64,000 nucleotides of DNA from Leptospira hartskeerlii (lineage in GTDB: Bacteria; Spirochaetota; Leptospiria; Leptospirales; Leptospiraceae): contig NZ_NPDL01000003.1 of the NCBI RefSeq assembly GCF_002811475.1, positions 372,001 to 436,000 on the forward strand. Reading direction: 5' to 3'. Position numbers and translations under genes: made by a program. The notes below the pieces were generated by a model. The model did no database searches. It was not told the DNA's origin and saw nothing but the letters and a program-made list of their open reading frames with translations. Positions 52,911 to 62,193 of the stretch are shown in pieces. Positions within the stretch are counted from its first letter, which is position 1, and each line of letters begins with the position of its first letter.

Positions 52911-53465
52911 ATGACAAACATAACGACACAAGAATCCAAACATTGGTGGCTCCAAATATTAGTCGGAGTTCTATGGATCACGACTGGTATAGTAACCATT
53001 CTATTTCCAGGCCAAAGCTTTTTAGTATTAGCCCTCGCTTTTTCCGTTATTTTAGCCGCCACCGGGGCAAGCCATATCATCTTTTCTTTATACAATAGAA
53101 AACATACTGAGATATTTATCTGGAATTTAGTCGTAGGGATCTTAGACATTCTGATCGGTTCTCTATTATTCATCCATCCGGAGATCACCGCAGTCACACT
53201 TCCCTTCGTATTTGGATTTTTACTGATATTTCGCTCAGTTTCCTTAATATCATTTTCTATAGAAATACGCAGACTCAGGAACTCTCATTGGGGATATGTT
53301 CTTGTCTTAGGGATTTCCACGTTCCTTTTTGCGATATTCGTATTGTTCTTTCCTTTGATCGGTATATTCACGATCATATTCTGGACCGGTATCGGATTCT
53401 TAGTGTCCGGTTTGGGAAATTTATACCTAGGGTGGAAAGAGTTCAAGATAGAAAGATCTAGATAA
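52911..53465 (+). CDS. HdeD-family (DUF308) membrane protein
   Basis: 184 residues with six hydrophobic segments in tandem pairs; HdeD-type repeats are visible (WWLQILVGVLWITTGIVTIL, FPGQSFLVLALAFSVILAATG, WNLVVGILDILIGSLLFIHP, FPLIGIFTIIFWTGIGFLVSG). HdeD is linked to acid resistance in E. coli; its role here is unknown. It is next to hsp20 but behind its terminator. Confidence 0.85.
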   Translation: MTNITTQESKHWWLQILVGVLWITTGIVTILFPGQSFLVLALAFSVILAATGASHIIFSLYNRKHTEIFIWNLVVGILDILIGSLLFIHPEITAVTLPFVFGFLLIFRSVSLISFSIEIRRLRNSHWGYVLVLGISTFLFAIFVLFFPLIGIFTIIFWTGIGFLVSGLGNLYLGWKEFKIERSR

Positions 53466-53479
53466 TAAGTTATTAATAT

Positions 53480-53513
53480 GTTCGGTTTCCGGAAAAATTC
53501 CAGGAAACCGAAC
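53480..53513. terminator. Hairpin between convergent genes
   Basis: GTTCGGTTTCC pairs perfectly with GGAAACCGAAC over 11 bases; the loop itself contains GGAA...TTCC. It lies between the HdeD stop (53465) and the SDR stop (53525). There is no strong T-run on either side, but its position fits a shared bidirectional terminator. Confidence 0.55.
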
Positions 53514-53524
53514 CAGATCCAATT

Positions 53525-54187
53525 TTAGGATTTGGACAATTCCAGAATGTCTTCCACTTCTATAGTATTCTTACTATAACCATTTTCACTTGCGCGGATC
53601 ATGGCAACTGCGAGTTGTTTCAAAGTCGAAACACGTTTCGGGAAAATCGTTCTTAAAATCGGAAAACTCCAGCCAATATACTTATAACCTGATAAAGTAT
53701 TTTTTGCTCCTGGCGTCGGATGCATATAACCGGGACGGAAATTATATACTTTTGCAAAAGGAAGTTTTAATAGATCATTTTCCGTCTTGCCTTTTACTCT
53801 TGCCCACATCGTTTTTCCATTTTCAGTGCTATCTGTACCTGCTCCTGAAATATAAGAAAAACTCATATTAGGATTTAAAGAAGCCAGAGTGCTTGCCACA
53901 TGCAAAGTTATAGTATGAGTGAGTCTAAAGAATTCTTCTTCCTTTAAGCCTATGGAAGAGACTCCCGAACAGAAAAAGCATGCGTTATACCCTTTCAATT
54001 TATCTTTGATCGAAGATATATCCGAAAAATCTGAATGTAAAACTTCCTCAACTTTAGGATGATCTATCCCGTACGACTTTCTGTTCAGCAGAAGTATCTT
54101 TTCCACATTCGGATCTTCCAAACATTCCAACAGAACTCCTTCTCCCACCATTCCGGTAGAACCTGTAATGATTACTCTTAATTTCAT
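53525..54187 (-). CDS. NAD(P)-binding Rossmann protein (HTATIP2/SDR-like)
   Basis: 220 residues. The nucleotide loop VIITGSTGMVGEGVLLECL is at the N-terminus. Then LLNRKSYGIDHPKV, FFCSGVSSIGLKEEEFFRL (in pieces), SYISGAGTDSTENGKTMWARVKG and FRPGYMHPTPGAKN show the atypical SDR/HTATIP2-like oxidoreductase family, which lacks a standard YxxxK. The substrate is unknown. It starts on the stop of the MBL gene (ATGA overlap), so it is the second gene of a TetR-flanked operon. Confidence 0.85.
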   Translation of the reverse strand: MKLRVIITGSTGMVGEGVLLECLEDPNVEKILLLNRKSYGIDHPKVEEVLHSDFSDISSIKDKLKGYNACFFCSGVSSIGLKEEEFFRLTHTITLHVASTLASLNPNMSFSYISGAGTDSTENGKTMWARVKGKTENDLLKLPFAKVYNFRPGYMHPTPGAKNTLSGYKYIGWSFPILRTIFPKRVSTLKQLAVAMIRASENGYSKNTIEVEDILELSKS

Positions 54188-55362
54188 TTCACAACCTCTA
54201 TGCTTGCCGTGTTTTCTTCCAGTTGGCTGGATAAAATAGGATCCTCTTTTGAAGATTTATAAGGGAGTTTTGGCCACCAAGCAATATAATCTTTTTGTAA
54301 ACCTGGCTCTGAACTTTCTCCCGGCTTCGGAGTGATCACTGTAACTCCAAGTTCTTTAGATTTTTCTAAAACTCTTTCTACAGGTTCCGTCCAAGCGTGA
54401 GAAGCAAGAGCGAATAATCCCCAATGTATCGGAAGAAGCACTTTTCCTTTGAGTTGAGTATGAGCGATCACCGCTTGCTCCGGTCCTATATGCCAGTCAG
54501 GCCAAGCTTGATTGTATTGTCCTGTTTCGATCATAGTAAGATCGAACGGACCGTATTTTTCTCCGATATCCTTCATTTTAGGAAACAAACCCGTATCTCC
54601 CGAAAAATAAACCCTATGTTTTGGTCCAAGCAACGCATAACTGGACCAAAGTTTTTTGTCATTGTCCAGAAGATACCTACCAGAGGCATGTCTTGCAGGA
54701 GTGCTTACTATCTCAAGGTCTTTGATCTTCTTAGTTTCCCACCAATCCAGCTCTACTATCTTTTCAGTAGGAACTCCCCAGTAAGAAAGGTTCGCTCCTA
54801 AACCGAGTGGAACTATAAATAATATGTTTCTATCTTTCAATTTGGAGATAGTCCCCAAATCCATATGATCGTAATGATCATGAGAAATTAATACCGCATC
54901 AATCTCCGGGAGATCTTTCAAAGAGATCAAGGGAGGATACCATCTCTTTGGGCCTAACCAAGAAGAAGGTGAAGTTCTTTCCGACCAAACAGGATCGGTT
55001 AAGATCCGAACTCCATCCAATTCTATTAAGGAAGAGGAATGTCCAAACCAAGTCACTCTTAAACCGGACTCAGGTAATTTAGAAAATCTTGATTTTTCCA
55101 CAAAGACGACTGGAACGGGATCTTTGGGACTAACATCCACGCTTTGTCGGAACATACTTCCTACTGCCATCCAAAAATCGTTGATCAGAGGTTGAGGATT
55201 TACGAATTGCCCGTCTTTCCATTGGGGCGAGTTCTGCATTCTGATCAGTCTTTCTCCTTTCGCCTGTTTACCCATTGCCTGACAGGTATAAAAAAATGAC
55301 GCACCCAAAACTAATACTAAGACCGGGAAGAACCATTTTCGAGAATTGTGTATCTTCTTCAT
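54184..55362 (-). CDS. MBL-fold hydrolase (NAPE-PLD/RomA-like), membrane-anchored
   Basis: 392 residues. The N-terminal hydrophobic segment (~11-27, VLVLVLGASFFYTCQ) is an anchor or lipoprotein-like signal. Core motifs are VTWFGHSSSLIELDG, ILTDPVWSERTSPSSWLGPKR, ISHDHYDHMD (metal site HxHxDH), ARHASGRYLLD, YFSGDTGLF and LPIHWGLFALASH. The family hydrolyses phosphodiesters of N-acyl ethanolamine lipids or related compounds. It is first in the operon with the SDR gene. Upstream are two copies of a dyad, likely bound by the divergent TetR protein. Confidence 0.88.
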   Translation of the reverse strand: MKKIHNSRKWFFPVLVLVLGASFFYTCQAMGKQAKGERLIRMQNSPQWKDGQFVNPQPLINDFWMAVGSMFRQSVDVSPKDPVPVVFVEKSRFSKLPESGLRVTWFGHSSSLIELDGVRILTDPVWSERTSPSSWLGPKRWYPPLISLKDLPEIDAVLISHDHYDHMDLGTISKLKDRNILFIVPLGLGANLSYWGVPTEKIVELDWWETKKIKDLEIVSTPARHASGRYLLDNDKKLWSSYALLGPKHRVYFSGDTGLFPKMKDIGEKYGPFDLTMIETGQYNQAWPDWHIGPEQAVIAHTQLKGKVLLPIHWGLFALASHAWTEPVERVLEKSKELGVTVITPKPGESSEPGLQKDYIAWWPKLPYKSSKEDPILSSQLEENTASIEVVK

Positions 55363-55426
55363 TTTATATTATTTCCTCGTTCAGAATAGATCTCCCGGAG
55401 ATCCGGGCGAATAACATTCTTACATT

Positions 55427-55452
55427 TTGACAATTTTAATCTAACTTGTCAA
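55427..55452. promoter_or_regulatory. TetR operator candidate, copy 1
   Basis: TTGACA-N14-TGTCAA, 65-90 bases upstream of the MBL gene start. Identical arms and spacing recur 54 bases away. Confidence 0.6.
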
Positions 55453-55480
55453 TTTTTCAGACCTGGGAATCCGGATAAAG

Positions 55481-55506
55481 TTGACATTTTTTTATAAATT
55501 TGTCAA
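55481..55506. promoter_or_regulatory. TetR operator candidate, copy 2
   Basis: TTGACA-N14-TGTCAA again, just before the tetR start at 55515. A bound repressor would cover the tetR promoter, and copy 1 the MBL-operon promoter. Confidence 0.6.
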
Positions 55507-55514
55507 ATAATCTT

Positions 55515-56051
55515 ATGACCCGGAAGGTATCCCTCATAGACGAGGAAAGAAAAAAGGAAATTTTGGACGCTGCCTTATATTGTTTTCTTCAATTCGGGTA
55601 TTCCAAAACTTCCATGGATGATATTGCAAAGCAGGCGAATTTGTCCCGCCCTCTCCTATATTTAAAATTTAAGAATAAAGAGGACCTTTACGAAGGGATT
55701 TTCGATTACACATTAGAAGGAAGTTACGAAGAAGCGGAGAAGGTTTTGAATCAAAATATTTCTCCTAAACAAAAGTTGCTTCGTATCTGTGAATTGATAC
55801 TGATAGAACCTTGGGCCAAAATAGAAGGAAAGCCAATGACTTCTGAATTTTATGAAACCTGTTCTAAATTATCTCCTAAGAGCACTCAAAAATACGAACG
55901 CCAAATCATTAAATTCACGGAACAGATATTAGGGGATAAAGAAACTGCAAAAGTCTTTTTCCTGGCCTTAGAAGGACTTTCTGCTGACCTTCCAAAAACG
56001 AAAGTTTTACGCAAAAGAGTCGAATTACTCACAGAAAGATTTACGCGTTAA
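55515..56051 (+). CDS. TetR-family transcriptional regulator
   Basis: 178 residues from ATG 55515; a TTG at 55500 is in frame but lies within the operator dyad. HTH at ~10-55: ERKKEILDAALYCFLQFGYS, KTSMDDIAKQANLSRPLLYL, KFKNKEDLYEG. The C-terminal ligand domain is ~60-178 with no recognised ligand. It is divergent from the MBL/SDR operon. Two matching dyads lie between them, so local repression is likely. Confidence 0.92.
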   Translation: MTRKVSLIDEERKKEILDAALYCFLQFGYSKTSMDDIAKQANLSRPLLYLKFKNKEDLYEGIFDYTLEGSYEEAEKVLNQNISPKQKLLRICELILIEPWAKIEGKPMTSEFYETCSKLSPKSTQKYERQIIKFTEQILGDKETAKVFFLALEGLSADLPKTKVLRKRVELLTERFTR

Positions 56052-56071
56052 GTTATTTCCCATTTTCAATA

Positions 56072-56100
56072 ATTTTCCGGCCGTTCCGGGTCGAAAATTA
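56072..56100 (+). terminator. Possible terminator of tetR
   Basis: AATTTTC...GAAAATT (7 bp) encloses an inner CGG/CCG pairing, 20 bases after the tetR stop. There is no T-run, so this is only a weak candidate. Confidence 0.35.
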
Positions 56101-56184
56101 CAATCATACTACGTCTTAGGATTTAGCTCTTGCCAATAAATCAGGGTATTATAGCCTGCAGCAGACTTTTTGCTAGAATTCGTA

Positions 56185-58659
56185 ATGACTAAACTGAAAT
56201 TCATCATTCCATCTAATTTACACAGATTTGTCTCACAAAAACTCCTTATATTCTGCCTAGTTTTTTCCTTTGGCAATTGTGAGAGAGCTTCTTGGATCGC
56301 GGAAGATTCGATTCTCTCCTTAAACGGAGAATGGGAATTTATCTCCGATAATAACGCAAATCCTGATTTCAAAAAAGGAACTAAGATCACGGTCCCATTT
56401 GATTTTAGTTCGAATGATGTTTACCAAAACTTTGACGGGTGTATTTCCATACGTCACGCGCTACCGGAGAAGATTCGCTCGTGGATGAATCAGCAGACCT
56501 CGATCGCAATCGATTCAGGCCATAGCTCCGACTTCGCAGAATTTTATCTGAACGAAACTTCTAAATTAGGTCTGATCGGAAAAACAGGAAGAAGAGAACC
56601 TTATCTTTCCGGACAAGATGGTAGAATTGTATCGGTACTTCCAGCAGCAGCATTCCGTCCAGGCGGAGAAAATTTTATCTACGCAAAGATCTGCACGATC
56701 CCTGGAAAACCATTTCATTGGAGTGGACCCACAATTTCCTTAGGACTTTCAGAATCCATTTTTAAAAAATTCGGATTAGAATTGAGCGTTGCCTTCTTAC
56801 TCGCCGCGGTTTATATCAGCGTCGGACTTTATCATCTTCTTTTAGCCGTCAGAAGACCAAGCGATATATTCAATTTATATTTCGGACTGTTCGCAATCTT
56901 CTTTTCTATATTCCACCTTACCAATAATTCCACTGCAGAGATACTTTTCGGTTCTCACAGGCAATTGCAGTCTAAAGTCGATCAGTTCTCATTGATGATG
57001 TTCATCGGAAGCCTTCTTCTATTCATTGCAAGATTCTTCCAGGGAAAACATCCAAAGTTCGCAATATATTCATCAGCCCTCTATGGGATCGTAGGACTTC
57101 TGGATATATTCGTAAATCAGTATATTCGAGATTTATTACTTACTATCGTAGCGGGACTCACGGTAGTTTTCGTTCTTCCTTATATCTCCTTCATTACAGG
57201 CAGATCAGCCTGGAAAGGGAATTCGGACGCAAGGTTACTTTTAGGCGGAGTAGCACTGATTGCTCTCGGCGGTGTGCATGATTATGCAGTGACTAACAGG
57301 TTTATCAATTCTGCGCTAATCATGCCGTTTACATTCCTTGCATTTATCTTAGGGATCGCATTCATATTGGCAAATCGTTTCGTTCGAGTCCACAACGAGG
57401 TAGAAGAGTTAAATGCAAGCCTCGAGGAAAAGGTCCGTCAAAGAACGAATGATCTTCAAAAAAGTCTAACCGAGATCAAAGAACTCAAACACCAACAAGA
57501 TGGGGATTATTTTCTCACTTCTCAGCTCATGCAGCCCTTAGCCGGAAACTACGGACATAGCGATATCGTAAGAGCAGAAATACTCTGTAGGCAAAAGAAA
57601 AGATTTCAGTTCCGAAATTGGCAAGGAGAATTAGGCGGAGACTTGTGCGCAGTCTATTCCCTAAAATTAAAAGGAAGACCTGTATTAGTTTTCTTTAATG
57701 GGGACGCTATGGGCAAGTCCATGCAGGGAGCCGGCGGAGCTCTTATCATGGGGACCATTTTTAAGACCATAGTCACAAGGACCCAAAATACCGTGGAAAT
57801 GCAGGAGCTTTTCCCGGAACATTGGCTCAGAAGATGTTACCATGAACTGAAAAGTGTATTCGTTTCCTTTGATGGAAGGATGTTGATCTCGATGGTAGTC
57901 GGGATCGTAGATGAAGAATCAGGTCTCATGTATTTCGTAAATGCAGAACATCCTCAAGTAGTGATGTATAGAGATGGAAGAGCAGATTTCTTATCCGAAA
58001 ATGGAATGTTAAGAAAAGTAGGAGTGGAAGATCCTGAAGAAGTTTTCGTAGTACAAACACTTCAGCTCAAACCGAATGATGTCATTCTAATAGGTTCCGA
58101 CGGAAGAGACGACGTTCAATTAGGGATCAACGAAGACGGAAACCAGATCATCAACGAAGACGAAAGAGCATTCTTAAGAGATGTAGAAGAAGCTAAGGCA
58201 GAACTACTGCAAATAGAAGCGTTGATCCATTCTAGAGGGGATATCATAGACGACCTGAGCCTTGTAAGGATTTCTTATAAGGAAGAGATGACCTCTGTCG
58301 CGGATATTCTGGACGATCCATTCCAAAACCAACAAGTGCCTGATGCCATCTCTGAAAAAGCAACTCGCAGAAAAGCGCTTAGAAATGCTGTAGAAGAGAA
58401 AGATTATATCTACGTGGGATCGGAAGGCCAGAAGTATCTGGAAAAATATCCGGACGACAGCCCAGTATATCTTTGGGTTTCTTATGCACTCGCAAGACTT
58501 GGAAATTACGACAAAGCGATCGATTTCGGAGAAGTACTTCTCATGAGAGATCCGACTCATTCCAAGAATCTGGAACATCTAAGCAAATTACATTACAAAA
58601 ATGGAAACAAAGTAAGAGCGGAAGCATTATTAGCAGCATCTAAACATAAATTGGATTAA
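56185..58659 (+). CDS. 7TMR-DISM sensor with SpoIIE-type phosphatase and TPR tail
   Basis: 824 residues from ATG 56185 (TTG 56170 is an alternative). Lipoprotein-type signal ending VFSFGNC. DISM extracellular domain ~35-190 (LNGEWEFISDN; WSGPTISLG). Seven membrane helices ~205-395. Coiled coil ~405-450 (VEELNASLEEKVRQRTNDLQ). PP2C-type SpoIIE phosphatase ~455-690 with metal residues in GELGGDLCAVY, NGDAMGKSMQGAGGA, GSDGRDDVQ and DDLSLVRIS. The C-terminal ~100 residues are TPR-like helices (PVYLWVSYALARLGNYDKAI). Such phosphatases act on anti-anti-sigma proteins; no such partner is encoded in the window. Confidence 0.92.
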   Translation: MTKLKFIIPSNLHRFVSQKLLIFCLVFSFGNCERASWIAEDSILSLNGEWEFISDNNANPDFKKGTKITVPFDFSSNDVYQNFDGCISIRHALPEKIRSWMNQQTSIAIDSGHSSDFAEFYLNETSKLGLIGKTGRREPYLSGQDGRIVSVLPAAAFRPGGENFIYAKICTIPGKPFHWSGPTISLGLSESIFKKFGLELSVAFLLAAVYISVGLYHLLLAVRRPSDIFNLYFGLFAIFFSIFHLTNNSTAEILFGSHRQLQSKVDQFSLMMFIGSLLLFIARFFQGKHPKFAIYSSALYGIVGLLDIFVNQYIRDLLLTIVAGLTVVFVLPYISFITGRSAWKGNSDARLLLGGVALIALGGVHDYAVTNRFINSALIMPFTFLAFILGIAFILANRFVRVHNEVEELNASLEEKVRQRTNDLQKSLTEIKELKHQQDGDYFLTSQLMQPLAGNYGHSDIVRAEILCRQKKRFQFRNWQGELGGDLCAVYSLKLKGRPVLVFFNGDAMGKSMQGAGGALIMGTIFKTIVTRTQNTVEMQELFPEHWLRRCYHELKSVFVSFDGRMLISMVVGIVDEESGLMYFVNAEHPQVVMYRDGRADFLSENGMLRKVGVEDPEEVFVVQTLQLKPNDVILIGSDGRDDVQLGINEDGNQIINEDERAFLRDVEEAKAELLQIEALIHSRGDIIDDLSLVRISYKEEMTSVADILDDPFQNQQVPDAISEKATRRKALRNAVEEKDYIYVGSEGQKYLEKYPDDSPVYLWVSYALARLGNYDKAIDFGEVLLMRDPTHSKNLEHLSKLHYKNGNKVRAEALLAASKHKLD

Positions 58660-58665
58660 GATCTT

Positions 58666-61600
58666 TTAGGCTTCCTTTAACATACCCTTCAGGATAGTGG
58701 TTATTTCCAAACGGCAACTTCCGCATCCTGTTCCGGCTCCGGTCCTTCTTCCAATAGCCTCCAGGGTCCTTTCTCCATCCTGGATGGCTTCTCTGATATT
58801 ACCCTCACCTACTCCATTGCAGGAACAGACCACTTTTCCCTGGAGAGGTTTCATCATCTCTCCATCATTCAGCAGATGTTTCCTACGATCTCCCAATTCT
58901 ATCCCGGAGGAAACCCAGTCTTTCATTCGACTAAAAGAAGATTTATCTCCGATGAGTATCGCAGCGACCAATCTGTCGTTTCGGATAATGCATTTTTTAT
59001 AAAAACGTTTTTTACGATCTAAGAATATAATCTCTTCGAATTCTTCTCTTTTATCCTTGGGGATTTCCATAGGAATATCCGGAAGTCTGATCGTTGCAAG
59101 TTCTAACCCAGGGATCTTTAAGATATGTGCGTGCAAGGAGCCGGCATATTCGTTAAACGCATAACCGAATAAATGTTGGGCCGCGATCTTTGCTTGGTCA
59201 TCCACTGCGGAAATATTTCCGTATGTCCCAGTTTTATGCTCTGCAATTTCACCGATGCAGTATACATCCGGATCGCTCGATCTCAAAAAAGAGTCCACTA
59301 CTACGCCGCTACTACAATCCAATCCGCCCTTTACAGCGATCTCAAAATTTGGTTTAGTTCCGATCGCAAAAATGATCCCATCCGGTTCTATACAATTTCC
59401 GTTCGTAAGTTGGACTTTAGAGACTCTTTCTGTTCCTTCTATTTTAGAAATTTCGCATTCGAATATTAATTCTATTCCTCGAGCAAGAATTTCCTCTTTT
59501 AAGATATCTGCTCCGACTGAGTCCAATTTTTGAGACATTAAACGATCGGATCGAACTAGGACGGTTACTTGCACACCAACACCTTTTAAAGCAGCAGCAA
59601 GTTCCAATCCTAATAGTCCTCCGCCAACGATCAACGCGTGGGATTTTGGGACAAAAAAACCTTTGATACGATCCGCATCTGATTTACTTCTTAAACTAAA
59701 TACTCCCTGCATCTCGGGAGGAACCTTATTAGGCCAGACGGGAGAACTACCCATTGCAAGAACTAATTTATTATAAGAATATAATGTTCCTTCCGTATCA
59801 CGGACCTTTTTTCCTTCCGTGTAGATCATCTGAACCGATTTATTCGGAAATAGATCCAAATTCCAGGACTTGACCTCTTCTGGATCGGTAGGCATCAGAT
59901 CGTCAAATTCCCTCTCCCCTCCGATATAATCCGGAAGAAGCACGCGGTTATAAAACGGATTTTCTTCCCTACACATTACGGTGATATCGTCTCCAGGAGC
60001 AAGACTACGATATTGTTTTAAGAATGCGTAAGCCGCTGTTCCACCGCCAACGATGAGTATTTTTTCCTTAGGTTTTTTATAGGGAGTAATACGGACCGCA
60101 GAAATTTTAAAGCCAGGTTGTTTGGAAAATGGATCGGAAGCGGAACTTGTAAGATTATTGGATCTGAATATATCAGTGCCGTTCTTTCTCCCCCAATGCA
60201 TTGGCAAAAACACTACACCTCTCTTGATCGATTCGGTTAGAAGCGCTTTCGCACGAACGGATCCTCTTTTACTCGAAACAATCACCACCATTCCGTCTTT
60301 GACATCGTATTTGTAAGCGTCGTCCGGATGGATCTCTAAAAAAGGTTCAGGCCTATGCTCTCTTAATTTTCTAACCTTACCTGTCCGAGTCATTGTATGC
60401 CATTGGTCCCTGATCCTACCAGTTGTGAGCACCAAAGGAAAATCCCCGTCCGGTTTTTCGGAATCGTCTTCGGATCTTACTGAATGAATCCTTGCCTTTT
60501 CATTCTTACGATAAAATTTTCCATCACCGAATAATCTTACATTATCAAAATGTCCTTTTTGAGGGTAAGGCCATTTTATAACCCTATGTTTACGAATTTC
60601 TTCATAATCTAAACCTAATATATCTATCTTAGTTCCTTCGGTTAATCTGCAATGTTCTAGAAAGATCTCTTCTTCATCCGAATAATGAAAAGAAGGACCA
60701 AATCCCATTCGTTTTGCAAAATCTTGTATGATCCAAGAATCAGCTCTCGCCTCTCCGGGAGGTTCCAAAATTTTAGGAAGAATTGAAATACTCCTATCGG
60801 AACTTGTCATAGTACCTTTCTTCTCCGCCCAACCAGCGGCAGGCAAAACAAGATCCGCAAAAGGAATTACACTTGAGTCCGCGGAAATATCCTGAACAAC
60901 GACGAACTCTGCCAAACGAAGGCCTGACTCTGCGGCCCTCACATCGGGTAGACTTACTGCAGGATTTGTGCAAATGATCCAAATTGCTTTCATTTTTCCG
61001 GAAGCAAGCTTTTCAAAAATTTCTGTAGCACTATAACCCGGAGTTTCAGAGATAGAGTCCACTCCCCAAAATTTTGCTACTTCCTTTCTATGTTCCGGAT
61101 TTTCCAGATCTCTATGAGCAGGAAGAAGATTACATAGCCCGCCAACTTCTCTTCCCCCCATAGCGTTGGATTGTCCGGTTAAGGAGAATGGACCGGACCC
61201 AGGTTTACCGATATTACCCGTTAGGAGAGAAAGATTGATCAGAGCTAAATTTTTATTTACTCCAACCACACTTTGATTCAAACCCATGGCCCATAGACTG
61301 ATAAAACCTTTCGATTTAGAAATATATTCGGCGGTTTTATAAATGAGTTCAGACGAAATCCCGCAGATCTCCGACGCCTTTGAAATAGAAATCTCAAAAA
61401 CTTTTGTTTTTAATTCTTCAAAACCTTCCGTATGATCGTGGATGAACTTAGGATCGATCCAATCCTTCTCTATTAGAATTCTTGCAATTGCGTGAAATAA
61501 ATAAATATCAGTGCCTGGATCTATTTGCAAATGAATATCCGCATGTTCGCAGGACTCGGTCCTGCGAGGATCCACTACAATCAATTTGATATTCGGATTT

Positions 61601-62181
61601 TCTTTTTTTCTCGCTTCAATTCTTCTGAATACGATCGGATGACACCAAGCCGGATTTGCACCCGCAACCAAAAAGCAATCCGCAAGATCCAGATCTTCGT
61701 AACCGACTGGAACTGCATCTTCTCCGAATGCCATTTTATATCCTGTGACTGCAGAACTCATACAAAGTCTTGAGTTTGTATCTATATTATTTGTTCCTAA
61801 AAATCCCTTAGTTAACTTATTTATAATATAATATTCTTCCGTCAAAAGTTGTCCCGAAACATAAAAGCCTACTGAGTCGGGACCGAATTCGCGAATAAAA
61901 CCTTTGAATTTTTCCGCCGCCAGGTCCAATGCCTTATCCCAACTTGCTCTTTTCAGAGGAGAAAAACGATCCTCCCTCATCATTGGGAATAAAAGCCGAT
62001 CCGTTCTGTCCATGACAGAATAATGCAAATTCATCCCCTTTGAACAAAGTATCCCTCTGTTTGTAGGATGATCCGGATCCCCACTGACAGAAATCTCCAG
62101 TGGCCCAGATTTTTCTACCTTCAGGCCACAACCCACCCCGCAATAAGGACAGGTGGTCTGAAAGGTTTCCTGGTTTTGCAT
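58666..62181 (-). CDS. Assimilatory nitrate reductase fused to FAD/NAD(P)H and BFD modules
   Basis: 1171 residues from ATG 62181 (ATG 62193 is also possible; see the sigma54 entry). Order: [4Fe-4S] site CPYCGVGCGL...GILCSKG (~10-55); Mo-bisMGD catalytic domain ~60-520 (NTNSRLCMSSAV; LTGNIGKPGSGPFSLTGQSN; MGGREVGGLCNLLPAHR); molybdopterin dinucleotide-binding domain ~590-700 (LTTGRIRDQWHTMTRTG; FLPMHWGRKN). FAD/NAD(P) pyridine-nucleotide reductase ~710-1080 (ILIVGGGTAAYAF; ALIVGGGLLGLELAAAL; YCIGEIAEHKTGTYG), and C-terminal BFD-like [2Fe-2S] domain (VVCSCNGVGEGNIREAI; GAGTGCGSCR). This fuses NasA-type nitrate reductase with a NasB/NirB-like electron-entry chain in one polypeptide, so NAD(P)H can reduce nitrate directly. 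The catalytic Cys is in RLCMSSAV. Confidence 0.92.
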   Translation of the reverse strand: MQNQETFQTTCPYCGVGCGLKVEKSGPLEISVSGDPDHPTNRGILCSKGMNLHYSVMDRTDRLLFPMMREDRFSPLKRASWDKALDLAAEKFKGFIREFGPDSVGFYVSGQLLTEEYYIINKLTKGFLGTNNIDTNSRLCMSSAVTGYKMAFGEDAVPVGYEDLDLADCFLVAGANPAWCHPIVFRRIEARKKENPNIKLIVVDPRRTESCEHADIHLQIDPGTDIYLFHAIARILIEKDWIDPKFIHDHTEGFEELKTKVFEISISKASEICGISSELIYKTAEYISKSKGFISLWAMGLNQSVVGVNKNLALINLSLLTGNIGKPGSGPFSLTGQSNAMGGREVGGLCNLLPAHRDLENPEHRKEVAKFWGVDSISETPGYSATEIFEKLASGKMKAIWIICTNPAVSLPDVRAAESGLRLAEFVVVQDISADSSVIPFADLVLPAAGWAEKKGTMTSSDRSISILPKILEPPGEARADSWIIQDFAKRMGFGPSFHYSDEEEIFLEHCRLTEGTKIDILGLDYEEIRKHRVIKWPYPQKGHFDNVRLFGDGKFYRKNEKARIHSVRSEDDSEKPDGDFPLVLTTGRIRDQWHTMTRTGKVRKLREHRPEPFLEIHPDDAYKYDVKDGMVVIVSSKRGSVRAKALLTESIKRGVVFLPMHWGRKNGTDIFRSNNLTSSASDPFSKQPGFKISAVRITPYKKPKEKILIVGGGTAAYAFLKQYRSLAPGDDITVMCREENPFYNRVLLPDYIGGEREFDDLMPTDPEEVKSWNLDLFPNKSVQMIYTEGKKVRDTEGTLYSYNKLVLAMGSSPVWPNKVPPEMQGVFSLRSKSDADRIKGFFVPKSHALIVGGGLLGLELAAALKGVGVQVTVLVRSDRLMSQKLDSVGADILKEEILARGIELIFECEISKIEGTERVSKVQLTNGNCIEPDGIIFAIGTKPNFEIAVKGGLDCSSGVVVDSFLRSSDPDVYCIGEIAEHKTGTYGNISAVDDQAKIAAQHLFGYAFNEYAGSLHAHILKIPGLELATIRLPDIPMEIPKDKREEFEEIIFLDRKKRFYKKCIIRNDRLVAAILIGDKSSFSRMKDWVSSGIELGDRRKHLLNDGEMMKPLQGKVVCSCNGVGEGNIREAIQDGERTLEAIGRRTGAGTGCGSCRLEITTILKGMLKEA

Positions 62182-62193
62182 ATCGATATTCAT

